Source: Icerya purchasi (taxonomy: Eukaryota; Arthropoda; Insecta; Hemiptera; Monophlebidae). Taken from it: a stretch of DNA of 64,000 bases. Every line of letters starts with the position of its first letter. The first letter of the stretch is position 1. The stretch spans positions 253,256,440 to 253,320,439 of the forward strand of contig CM077116.1 in the NCBI GenBank assembly GCA_039619475.1, written 5' to 3'. The notes beneath the pieces are model-generated. The model had not been told where the DNA came from and did not search any database. It saw nothing but the letters and a program-made list of their open reading frames with translations. Below, one piece after another: positions 46,360 through 56,619 of this stretch. The position numbers and the translations under genes were made by a program.

Positions 46360-48570
46360 CTGTCTCTTAGAATCCCACTTCGATTGTGCACCCTCCCCAT
46401 TTGTCTCTCAATGTCAGTTATTCCTACTATTGACACATTTTTGTTCTTGATACGCTACCGTATTAGCATTAAATTAATTCCATCATTTTCTTCTTATCCT
46501 AATATTTTTGTTCCTTCACCGCTTTTGGGATCCTCTTCATGACCTTAGTCGTACCGAGTCATTGTGCATTCTGCTGAACCAGTATAAATTCTGTACTACC
46601 ATTTTCCGATTACACAGCATTTTTCTTATTTATAGTTATTCTTCTTAATGTATCATAGCTCCCGTTTAAATGCCGAATAATTAGGCATTCCGCTTTTCTC
46701 GGGAAACGTTGTAAGCGCCGCTTTGTAGTCGCAGCAACATTTCTTCGGCATGGAGATTCCTACTCTTCCATACGGTGACTGCGTCGTGCACGGTTTTATA
46801 CAGCTGCTATATATCGCAAAATATTTCAAACAGCTAGCCTATAAAAGTGTTCCCATCCCTCCGGCGATATCCTCTTCGCTCTTTTCCGTGTTTAAAAATG
46901 TTGGGAAAGTAGTTTTTTTTATTGCCAAAATGATCAGGCTGTGTGCAAGAGTTTACCTGTTCAATGTTCAAGTTTTGTTAATATTACCTCTTTTTTTTTT
47001 TTTGTATTTTTAACTTTTTGCGTGAAAGTTTTATTTTGCAAAATTTTAGTTTCAGTTAATTCACAGAAGGTAGGAAAGTTTTCGAAGCAGACAACATTTA
47101 GAAACGTTTTATTCAACAAAAAAAAGTGTACATGATGTAAGACATTCTGTTCCACTGTCCGTGAAATTTTCTATCAGAACTGAAAGCTACCCGATAACTA
47201 TTGTAACTGGATTTTTCTGGCCATATTCATTTCCAGGCGGTGGTGGTGATGCGCGTGTGAGTGTTTGTGTTTTAGGTGGGTGGGCGAGGGAGGAGGATAA
47301 AAAGGTACAAGATTTGGTACCTACACAATTTTAAGCTCCATTTAAATCGATTCGGTAGTTTGCAAAATATCGCAAATGCTAATTTAAAAAACCTAGTTCC
47401 GAAAAAAGAAAGAAGAAACAATTTCTTTTGACGTATTTATATAAATCAATCTTCAAATCGTATTATACCACCTGGAAATTGATTATTCTTTGTAAATATA
47501 ATATAATAAGATTGAAAATATATGCATTGAGTAATATTTTTCTTCTGTTAATAATTGAATCTCGATCTTCCGATTTTTTCGAGTGTTTGACAATTCATTA
47601 TTAATACATCGTTTCAGGATTATCATTAGGCTGATGCCTCCGTAAGATTTATGCTTCAGTTTAATTTATAATTTTTCAATTATTAATATTACGAAAAAAA
47701 ACAAAAAAAAAAGAAACTATTTTTAGCCTACGCCTGTCTCCCAAAAAACAAAACAACAAAAGAACTTAATTTCCAGGTAGCCCCGCCTACCCAACTCATT
47801 TTAGAACAAACCTTTTATCATTCGAAGTAATGAAAGCACCGGCGCAGTTGTTATCGTTATTTTATAATGAAAATAAACAATATTACACTATTTGCTTTTT
47901 TTCGCTAAAACTGAACAAACAATGAAAACAAATATCGATAAAAATGTTAGCAACGAATTCGGGCTTTTTGTTTCGCTGCTGGAGAACGTAGTTGACAACA
48001 TCTTTAATTTATACGCTTGCCGTACACATTTAATACGTCACGCTGTAAATCGTAAAAATTTTTCGTGGAAACGTGTTGAGCTTTATAAAGCGAGTGCAAC
48101 GCCTGTCAACAGATTGAAAAAAGGAATAAATCTACATGTCCTCATGACGATAGAAAAAATACACAGACGCCAACTCCGTTTGCGTAATAATGTGACAGAT
48201 GTACACGAAAAAACAGAAGAATATAACGAAGGACAGATGCCGCTATTTGAAAGCTCACCTAACTTTCATTTTACTTCGATAATAACGTCCGTACATCCTG
48301 CATTTCACTTCAATTCCGTTTTCTCTAATGATTAAAATACGATTGTAAAATTTAATGCGACGCGCAGAAGCGAATTTAATTTACAAACATTTATCCGGCC
48401 AATTTGTGTTAGCCACCGTCGGAATTCTAGCCGAAGTTATTGGACAAGAATGTTTCATTGAGAATTCGACTAGCGCTGCTGTTAAAATGTAAGCGGTTTC
48501 CGATCATCCGTTTCCGTAGAAAGAACATGCGCAACTGTGGACATGATACCCTAACAGACCCTAAAAAACA
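46360..48570. other. no firmly recognisable gene
   Basis: AT-rich DNA. The one frame worth noting is at 47,892-48,335 and is listed separately. Confidence 0.4.
47892..48335 (+). CDS. unrecognised 147-codon open reading frame
   Basis: The first codon listed is TTG at 47,892; an in-frame ATG follows as codon 11 (MKTNIDKNVSNEFGLFV). The translation is mixed in composition and not a simple repeat, with a basic central part (RHAVNRKNFSWKRVELYK, IEKIHRRQLRLRNNV) and an acidic stretch (DVHEKTEEYNEGQ). No domain was recognised and no retroelement motif is visible. It lacks neighbours that would suggest a function. It could be a chance frame, a short host gene or an exon; no splice structure was worked out. 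Confidence 0.2.
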   Translation: MLFFAKTEQTMKTNIDKNVSNEFGLFVSLLENVVDNIFNLYACRTHLIRHAVNRKNFSWKRVELYKASATPVNRLKKGINLHVLMTIEKIHRRQLRLRNNVTDVHEKTEEYNEGQMPLFESSPNFHFTSIITSVHPAFHFNSVFSND

Positions 48571-48671
48571 TTCTAGGGGACCATATCCATTTATTCTGTA
48601 AATAAATGATATACCAGTAACACCCGATGTAGTAGACCTACACCTTTATGTCAATGGTATCGTGTCATATA

Positions 48672-49493
48672 CAATGGCTGTCCCGCGGGAAGTGAGAGTA
48701 ACTTTGGTGTGAGTAGGCAGCCACTCACAGCGCGTTCGCTCCGAGCACATCTTAAAGCCCATTCAATTAGCTATTGAATGCAACAAACCGGAAGTTCATA
48801 CCTTCCCCCTTCACCCGCAGCATCGATTTTTAAAAAAAGTGTTTCGTCAACCCCTACCATTTTTTTCAAGCGGGCCGGGCGGGTTGAAAACGCAATCAGA
48901 TGATGACATTCCATCAGCTGTCGAATGCAACAAATCGGACATTTCTACGAACATTAGTACGTATTTTATAGGCGAAAGAGCGATAGGCGAATTGTGAGAA
49001 CCACGTGTAGTTTTGTGTTGTCAACATGGATAAGAAAGATATCGAGCAAGAGCAGCGGTCTATTAGATTCGTTATTATTGTCAGTTGCAAAAAAGGGCTA
49101 AAGAGACGTTAGATTTATTAAAAGAAGCGTATATTCGCCATTCTGCTTGTGTTTCTATTCATTCGGGTCGCAAGCGCATGGATCGTTGTTTGCAGGCCAG
49201 AGGTGCCTATTTCGAGAAGATTCCTAGACAAATAATAATTTTTGTAAAAATTTCGGAATATAGTTCCTTCCAAAATGTTGTAATTTTTTTGTCTAAAAAA
49301 ATGGAAGGGGTCGACGAAATACTTTTTTTTTTAAATCGATGCTGCGGACGAACGGGGCGAGATAGGAACTTTCAGTTTGTTGCATTCGATAGATATAATT
49401 AAATGGGCTTTAAGATGTGCCCGGAGCGAACGGTCTGTGAGTGGTTGCCTATTCACACCAGAATTACTCTCACTCCCCGTAGGTCAGGCATTG
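48672..49493. mobile_element. internally deleted Tc1/mariner-like transposon with long terminal inverted repeats
   Basis: TA at 48,670-48,671 and 49,494-49,495 flanks 822 bp. The left end (CAATGGCTGTCCCGCGGGAA) and the reverse complement of the right end (CAATGCCTGACCTACGGGGA) start inverted repeats of about 197 bp (48,672-48,868 and 49,297-49,493), roughly 80-85% identical by eye. A 33-bp part of the left repeat (48,760-48,792) recurs in direct orientation at 48,907-48,939. The TA duplication and a transposase scrap inside support Tc1/mariner. The element interrupts a jockey RT remnant. Confidence 0.75.
49026..49402 (+). pseudogene. N-terminal mariner-like transposase scrap
   Basis: ATG at 49,026 gives MDKKDIEQEQRSIRF. 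After a frameshift, the frame at 49,085-49,402 gives QKRAKETLDLLKEAY and CVSIHSGRKRMDRCLQ. ETLDLLKEAY resembles the first helix-turn-helix of mariner transposases. The later part of this frame runs into the right inverted repeat. The catalytic domain is absent, so the copy could move only with a transposase supplied elsewhere. Confidence 0.5.
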
Positions 49494-49959
49494 TAGATTA
49501 GACACTATCAGAAACAGACTAGGCAGAGCTACTGAAGAATTGATTGAGTACTTTCAAAAGCGGAAAATAAAATCAAATGAAAGCAAGACTAAAGCGATCT
49601 TAATCACCCGACGGAGACCGGATCTCAGTCAAAAAATTAAAGTTCCGAACAGCCATTTAGAATGGGACACAACAGCCTACGATATATTAGTAAAACTAAT
49701 ATAAAAAAGTTACAAAAGGTGCAAAACCAATGTTTCAGAATAATCTTAAATAAACCAAGATTCACAAGCACTAAATGAATGCACGAAAGACCACAATTCC
49801 CGTATGTCGAGAAGATCATCAAAGAAAGGAGAAAGAAGCTTTTTTCGAAAACTGCAGCTTACCTCAGAAATTCAAATAGTAAATGAAATAGGCGACTATG
49901 GCTACCGAAAAATAAGAACCCAATATAAAAAGCATAGGCGAATAAAACATATACTCCTA

Positions 49960-51100
49960 ACATAGGGTCTCTCTAGGTACCAAACTGATTATAGGCAATA
50001 TGGATCACGCGAACATGTCTAAACCTACTAACTAGATGAATGTAACAGAAGTTATCCGGATTATTTACGCACTCTTCCTAGGCATAATTGTAACTTAGTA
50101 CACCCCACTTGACAACGGAAATCACAGAATGAAATGAAGTTACCGAATGTGCGCACACAGAGAATGATTAAACAGTACTTGTCACGATTGCCCTATATAG
50201 TGAATGAATCATCACGTATGATGGTAACAGCTATTTACTTCAGATCGTGATATGCTCGTATGTCTAATTAAGATAGATATTTCTCCGGGTCAGTTATCTA
50301 ATATAAGAATAATTATCAGTTCCATATGTAATATATATGTATATGCAGAGGTGCTGCGTTAGCAGTACATTAAAAATGCCATTACACGGAAACTGTGGGT
50401 GATAGGGAAATTCTGAATGTGTATTTGAATTCAGCGTAATGAGTTCCAAAACATCCCTGTGCCAAAATGTAGTTTCTATGTGTTCTTTAGCGGCAACATC
50501 GGGTGTCGATAAGAACTACAATACAGCGCGGTGTCATCTGTACATAAAAAGCGGTGTTGGAGCTTGATTTAGTTTAGGAAATTCAAACAAAAATAATTGA
50601 GAAGGGGCTCAAGCCTAACATATTTACTCCGAGAACTTGGCCCCAAGTTTTGGTAGAAAAAACTTTGTGCCATTGATAGAAACTAAGAGTGCCCTTATGG
50701 CGGTAGCTATTATTAATAATTCTACTCAGATGGTCAAAAAACTTAGCACTCATCGTTTTTTAAATATCATTCCCAACGTCTAATAACATCATACTTGCAT
50801 GCTCATTAACATTCACGAATTTTTGCTATTTATTAGTAAGTCGAATGATTTAGCCTGAAAAAAAAAAAAAAAAAAAATGCGCTGACGTTATAATATTTTT
50901 ACTGATGTAATGTGCGTTCATTTTTTAACCGCCTTACTTCAGGGTTGCTAAGTAAACTAATGTCAAAATGCTCACGATTCCTATTATTATTTGATAAAAA
51001 GTATTACAACATCCTTAATTAAGAAAAAAGCTATATATTTATTATGTCGAGTAAAAATCAGAAAAAGAAAACAAAACAAAAGTTAACAATCAGAAAAAAC
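49960..51100. other. no recognisable gene
   Basis: AT-rich sequence, with an A-run at about 50,860-50,877. No convincing frame. Confidence 0.4.
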
Positions 51101-51107
51101 AACGGGG

Positions 51108-51359
51108 TCAATAATTAAAACTAAGTAACTTTATATTATACACTAAAAACAAAAATTTGTCAACATTTTCGCCCCATAAATTGGCATCGTTAGAAAAAAT
51201 TTGTCCGGCATCACCGAATAACTTTTTTCTCGCTAAGCTGGGTTCGGGAAGCGGATAAATACTTAAAAGCCATTTTTCCTGTTCAGAATTATATTTAGAA
51301 ATATCCGCGTGCTGAAGAAAAAGGTGGTTTTCATTTAAAGTGTTTTTTCCCAATTCCAA
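51108..51359 (-). pseudogene. hAT transposase C-terminal dimerisation fragment
   Basis: The 83-codon minus-strand frame ends FGDAGQIFSNDANLWGENVD, KFLFLVYNIKLLSFNY-stop. The order A-G-x-I-F-S, then R/N-x-L-x-x-E-N-V-x-K-x-L-F-L-x-x-N is the hAT C-terminal dimerisation motif. The preceding EKWLLSIYPLPEPSLA resembles the W-W-x-x-YP-L-A stretch. The strongest conserved residues (SERVFS) have decayed. No catalytic part was found upstream, so this is an isolated piece and not part of the hAT at 29.2 kb, which is 20 kb away. Confidence 0.5.
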
Positions 51360-53150
51360 AACGGGAACGAATTAGTTACTCGTTTCTTTAAATTAAACCT
51401 TCGACTTAATTTTGGCTGGAGCTTTCAGATACTCATAATGAACAAAGGAACTTTTTTTGATCGAATTTAGTCGGGTTTAGTTTTTTGTTTTTTTTTCGGT
51501 TCCAAAAATTGGCGGATAAATTGCAAGCAAACGCGTCCAGCGGAAGACGTTTTATTAGCAGAGAAAAAACTGATTTATAGAAAATTTCGAACGGAACGAA
51601 TGTACGGTATGAAACGAACGGATCCCACTGTAACATTTAAAAGGTTTTCCTATAATAAAATTCGAGGAGTGTTTTTCAATTTTACAAATTTTCTCCTTGA
51701 AAAACGAGTGACGAATTCCGACCAAGTAGAGAATTAACGAGGAGAAATAGGACGGAAAAGATGATTAATCCGATTTAAGGATGATAATAAATATTTGCCG
51801 CTGACCAAACGCATCTGTGCGTACCGAGTCAGGAGCGGACGGGTTGGACAGGACTCGGAATGTATTAAATTTACTCGTCTGCCGAGAAGAGGTAGAAAGG
51901 GATGCAGTCGGTTTTCACAGAAATATGAAGAACACTTTCGATTTGGGGCAATCCGTCATCATATTTCAGCGTCATCGTCACGGAACGAACGAGTCTAGTC
52001 TGAGAACGGAGCAAATGTTCCAGTTCTTATTTATTGTCGGTTGTTCTTCGCTATTTATTTTATTTATATAATCACCGGAAGATACGTTCTTCACTTTCCA
52101 TACTAACCCGAACGATAAATAAACTTCTAAAACGAAATTTCGGGCAACAAAGGGAGCCGCATCTCGATAAAGAACTGCTGGCCAGCATTAAACTAATAAT
52201 ATTTCAAAAATAATCGCCGAAACAAATACATCATCTATTCTTGAACGAAATGGTATCGTTTTAGAATGTACGCTGCAGTTTTCCTATTATTAGTATTTAA
52301 TATAGAATCATTTAACATTACTGTTTGTTAAATACATATATATATATATATATATCTGTATACATATATAAATGTATAGTAAATTGAACAAATACAACTA
52401 AACGAATTTAAAAGCATAAACGATATACATATACTACTTAGCAAAATATTTTCGTAGCCCATCTCATTAACTAAAAACGAATAAAATCACACAAACCATG
52501 TATGATCAGAACAAACTCTGAAAACACACTGAAGTCAATCTATGGAGGAAAAAGAGTATTTATATAGTTCAAAATTTTTGATGACGCTATACGGTCATTT
52601 TAAAGAATACTGGCGAACAACTAATCAAAGATGAAAACATGCTTATAATATTACAATCGATAGATTGTTTACAAGATAAATAAGGAACTTTGGGAGACAT
52701 GTTAAGAAACGATATAAAATACATAGAAAACAAGACAAATAAATATGAGACAATTTATAAGGAACAAGAAATTTTCCTATTCTTTCAATTTTATATTGAA
52801 TCGAGATTATTATTACGAGTATTTGGAATTTGGTCATTTAATATGTTAAATGTTATATTTGTTTATGCAATCGTTTCCAGGCGGCATGTTCGCGGTATTT
52901 CCTTTATTATTATATGTAGCTATGACTGTTACAGTTTTTTCTGATGAATTTGGTTTATGTTTATTTTTTATTAAATGTTCGACGTAAGATGATTTTTCTA
53001 TTTCGCCAATAAAGAATATATTACCTTGCAGTTATGAAGCGGTTACGAGATGCTGTGAGAAGAAAACAATTGAAGTTTCGGAAAAGCTGTTACTGGCTTT
53101 TGCATCATGACAACACAGCTGTTCTCTCGTCGCACCATGTTTAAGATTAT
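51360..53150. other. no recognisable gene; (TA)n tract
   Basis: Includes a (TA)n microsatellite at about 52,329-52,356. The two plus-strand frames at 51,795-52,071 overlap each other and show no motif. Confidence 0.4.
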
Positions 53151-53506
53151 TTGACTAAACACGACATCGTACAGTGCAGTCTATAAATGGCGACTCTGGA
53201 AGGTCTGACGTCACAACCCCAGAACTGTATGCAGAGTGCAGAAACTAACCTAAGTTTTATTCGGGAGGTGAAAGTAACTGTCATTTTATCTCTTAAAGTT
53301 GGGAGATGAACATTGTCGAAAGCACAAGAAACATCGATGAAGGAAGCCAGAGTATAATGTTTTTCGATAAAGCACTTATATAAATGAGACACAAAAAGAC
53401 TGATACAATCAGGAGGGCCGATACCAGGCCGAAAGCCGAACATATTGTTAGGAAGCACATTATGGTGTTCCAACCACCAGACAAGACGCGTGTTTAGCAT
53501 ACCCTC

Positions 53507-53510
<4 letters not shown>

Positions 53511-53538
<28 letters not shown>

Positions 53539-53852
53539 GGTTGCAATTGCGTTACGTTTGTGGACCCTGCCAAGCTTTTAAGCTTGTCGGCGTGGTCCTA
53601 AAAAAATAACACATGCCTCCCTTCTTTATTTGTTAATATAATACAATGTTTCTTATACTTAACGATTCCGGAGACATATTTATGGATGGTTATCAGTACT
53701 GTTAAATTTTCTTTTACAAGAGTAATATAAATTAAAATAAAGAAGTATAATTAATCTTCTTATATTATTTTATAATCCCACACATTCACATATCTTCGCA
53801 TGCTCTTACATATAGATTATTATTAATACTTAATATATACTCGATATTAAGA

Positions 53853-53885
<33 letters not shown>
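53511..53885 (-). mobile_element. retroposon 3' end bounded by two poly-A runs, inside B copy 4
   Basis: Minus-strand A-runs lie at both ends (T at 53,511-53,538 and 53,857-53,885). Between them is about 318 bp of AT-rich sequence ending in a palindromic stem (GGACC...GACAAGCTT AAAAGCTTGGC...GGTCC, at 53,562-53,598) followed by CCACAAACGTAACGCAATTG and the A-tail. The B RT reading resumes on both sides (LASCIRK before, MLNTRLVWW after). The double A-run suggests two independent tail insertions at one place, or slippage. Confidence 0.55.
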
Positions 53886-53887
<2 letters not shown>

Positions 53888-54100
53888 TTTAATTTTCTGA
53901 TGCAGGATGCCAAGGAGATGAGGCGTAAGGAAGAACTTTTCTTAGGAATAGGGACAATGATGAAAGAATTCCAAGAGGGGGGGATTGAACCCCTGGAAAG
54001 GAAAGAATTGAAAAGACTCAGAAGAAAGTTAAGAGATAGTTCAGACAGATTTTTAAGAGCAAGAAAGGCCTAGAGTAGGGCTGGAAGATTTGGATAAAAC

Positions 54101-54116
54101 AGATAATAATTCATTA
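54101..54116. repeat. 16-bp direct repeat, left copy (target-site duplication)
   Basis: AGATAATAATTCATTA here is repeated exactly at 54,355-54,370. Removing one copy and the intervening 238 bp restores the B reading frame (AFNLNELLS, then VLSKSSSPTLG). Confidence 0.9.
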
Positions 54117-54354
54117 TGTGTTTATGTCAAGTAGACGAAACCGGTAGGACGAATTTTATATATATATTTTTGTGAATTAATTATGTTTTTTAAACTTGTA
54201 TTTTAATTGAATTAATAATTTAATATAAATAAAGTTATATGTTTTAATGAATTGAAAGGTACTCTGTGTCCGTGCAATATATAAAAATATATAACATTTG
54301 TAACGTAATTTAAGGGTTTTTAAAATATAATATTTATAACTTATCATATTATTG
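54117..54354. mobile_element. 238-bp unclassified insertion with 16-bp target duplication
   Basis: A precise insertion into B copy 4, about 80% AT and non-coding. The only GC-rich islands are GTAGACGAAACCGGTAGGAC near 54,130 and ACTCTGTGTCCGTGC near 54,262. No A-tail of length and no inverted termini were seen. The 16-bp duplication is in the range of target-primed retrotransposition. The GACGAAACCGGT block recalls the terminal repeats of Penelope-like elements, where it belongs to a hammerhead motif, but the companion CUGAUGA core is not present here, so this is only a hint. Confidence 0.6.
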
Positions 54355-55215
54355 AGATAATAATTCATTAAGATTGAAAGCCGAACTGAGGAAGTGAGAA
54401 GGAGGGGAAGAGATTTGCGGAGAGGTGTTGGAATACAGTTCGTCAAAGGAAGGAACGTAAGCAGGAGCGACAGAATCAATGAAGGATATTAGGCTATCCT
54501 CACATACATTAGAAAGAGAAGGACGTTCAGAGGATGAAGATTTAAAAGCTCTAGCCAACCTCCAAATATGTGAGAGAGAGGTATTTCTAGAAAAAGAAGA
54601 GCAGAATTTTTTCCAAGAGGCCTTTTTCACGGCTTTAAGAATAAACCTAGCCCTGGCGTTGGCTTGTTTATGAGCCAGAAAGTTTTGGATTGTAGGATTA
54701 GAGCGATAGAATCTGAAGGTCGAACGACAATGGTTAAATGCAGCGTTACACTCCTCATTCCACCAAAGAGATGAGACCGCACAACGATGAGTGGATGCAG
54801 GAGAACGACGAGGGGGAGAAGATAGAGAAAGAGCAGACCTGATAGAATGGGAAAAGAAATTATAGAGAGAAATGGGATCACAATTAATCTGTGGATCAAG
54901 AAGTGACGAATCAACAGAAGAGCGGAAAAGAGTCCAATTAGTTTTGCTGAGTTCCATCGAGGAGAATGAAGATGCCTGGGATAAGTTGGAGAAAGAAAAA
55001 TATCAGTCGTAATTATTATGAGAACATGGTCACTGCCGAAAGAACCCGAGAGGGTTCTCCAGGTAAAGTTAAGACCAACTGAAGGGGAAGAAAGAGTTAG
55101 ATCAAGAGAACTGGAGACAAAAGCATTCCTAAAATAGGTTGGGGAAAGATCACTAAGGAGCACCAAGTTATCAGAAAGGATAGTATTGGTAATGTTCGCT
55201 GTGAATCGCCGTGCA

Positions 55216-55815
55216 TTGTCATGCAACAGTTAAATTGCTTTCTAAATTTTTATCTCTCTCCTTAAATTGATGAGTGTTTCCAGTAGTTTAGGCCGTTAAT
55301 GGTCTGTCCACGCTCCATGAATTCCACTAAAATAATGTGATCCCTTTGTTGTCTCAAAAAAACATCAACATTGGACGGATTTTCTATAAAATTAAACTAA
55401 TAACGGTGCAATAACCAAACTAGTCTCGTTTTAAAGATAAAACTATTACGTTTAATAATTTTTCGTTGCGCAGTCGGAAAGAACGACGTTTTTTCATGTC
55501 TTTACTTTGGCACATAAATTCGAAAAGATTCACGAAATGGAACGTCACAGAAAAGCGTTACGAAAATTTTAAGTATTTACTTAGATATGGCTGATTACTA
55601 ATAAGAGAGCATTTAGTGAGACCGATTTCCCACATGCGCGAGTATGCATTCAACAGAAGTAGATTAAAGTGTTTCCTATGACGACTTGTAAAGACCTGTG
55701 AAGATCGTAGGAGTAGTGTATAAATGGGCGTTCTGGCGCAGTTTCCCCCGATTTTCCCTGGGTGTAGTTACCCCGAATGTCTAGGTTTCCCCCGATTTTT
55801 CCGGGCAGCTGCTGA
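55216..55815. other. no recognisable gene
   Basis: Upstream of the truncation point of B copy 4 the sequence is non-coding. Near 55,724 it becomes C-rich and runs into the minisatellite. Confidence 0.4.
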
Positions 55816-56075
55816 AATTTCACCCCAAATTCTCATCCAGGTGCTAAAAATTAACCCCAATTTCTCTTTTAGAGCCCAAAGTTACCCCAAGTTTCCCCTG
55901 ATTTCAAGGATTTCCTCCGAGTTTTCCCTGTTTACCCCTGATTCCTCTGGACAGTTCCGCTAATTCGATCCCTAATTCCCATCAAGGTAGTCAAAATTCA
56001 CCCCCAATTAGTGTACAGGTGCTGAAAGTTCACCCCAATTTGTATCCATATGGTTAAAATTCACCCAAGTTTCCC
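55816..56075. repeat. degenerate about 31-bp minisatellite
   Basis: Successive units end in a TTCACCCC or TTAACCCC block: AATTCCCATCAAGG plus TAGTCAAAATTCACCCCC; AATTAGTGTACAGG plus TGCTGAAAGTTCACCCC; AATTTGTATCCATA plus TGGTTAAAATTCACCC. Unit length is 30-32 bp, with about six to eight units and a less regular interval around 55,890-55,970. The 79-codon plus-strand frame through it is an artefact of the repeat. Confidence 0.7.
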
Positions 56076-56619
56076 CAAAATTTCTTCAAATTTTCCTGTT
56101 TCCGCGTTCATACTGTTATCTGTAAAAGCGCTCACACCGTTTCCACACATATATTCAACATAGCCTTAGCAGTGTACTCGCTTTCCCATACCCGCGCCTT
56201 CTATCATCATGTGTATGTATTATACATGACTCTGCTTGTAATGTATACAACATAATTTTTAATTTTCATTTTTCGAGGTTGGGAGGGGTAAAATTTTGCC
56301 GGAGTGACAAAAACGTTTGAATCTCAACACTTAGAACCCAAAATTTAAAGGAATTTTCCGAGTCGTGCTCTGTTCCGGCATTTTTTTTTAAAAATTTTAT
56401 TTTTAAAGAAAATATTTGAACGTTCCATCAGTCGAATGAGAGCGGGCGAGTGTGCTGCTACGAGATGTATTATGTAAGCGCGACCGCGGCTGTAATGGAA
56501 ATATTTAAATGTTCCAGCAACTAGTTGAAACTGTCACCAGGTGAGGTGAATTCCAGTCGTTCGTTCGAAATTAACTAGCCGATCATCTATGCACACTCTC
56601 ACACGCCACCGATAGAAAC

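Larger units (their letters stand above)
48574..49950 (+). pseudogene. jockey-like RT remnant, split by a mariner element
   Basis: Before the mariner insert the plus strand reads GPYPFIL-stop-INDIPVTP, then DVVDLHLYVNGIVSYT, an RT active-site block in which ADD has become VNG. After the insert it continues RNRLGRATEELIEYFQKRKI, KSNESKTKAILITRRRP and, after a frameshift, KLQKVQNQCFRIILNKPRF. This is the palm-to-thumb region of jockey-group RT. The sequence is badly decayed. Its continuity across 48,670-49,495 demonstrates the insertion. Confidence 0.65.
53160..55215 (-). mobile_element. I-clade LINE family B, copy 4 (endonuclease to RT), with two insertions
   Basis: Minus-strand order: endonuclease C-terminal half from about 55,215 (NLVLLSDLSPTYFRN, FVSSSLDLTLSSPSVGLNF, SGSFGSDHVLIIITTD); linker at 54,957-54,372 (SSLWWNEECNAAFNHCRSTF, KQANARARFILKAVKKASWK, LSHIWRLARAFKSS, DSVAPAYVPSFDELYS); a 238-bp insert; RT start at about 54,080-53,890 (SIPPSWNSFIIVPIPKKSSS); a poly-A-bounded insert; and RT at 53,500-53,290 (MLNTRLVWWLEHHNVLPNNM, FGFRPGIGPPDCISLFVSH, ASFIDVSCAFDNVHLPTLR). 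It ends soon after DKM with no RT active site. The linker is intact over 200 codons, better than in any other copy. Confidence 0.82.

Noticed and set aside
55724..55963. 79-codon Pro/Phe-rich frame
   Set aside because: Produced by the C-rich minisatellite; no start context or motif.
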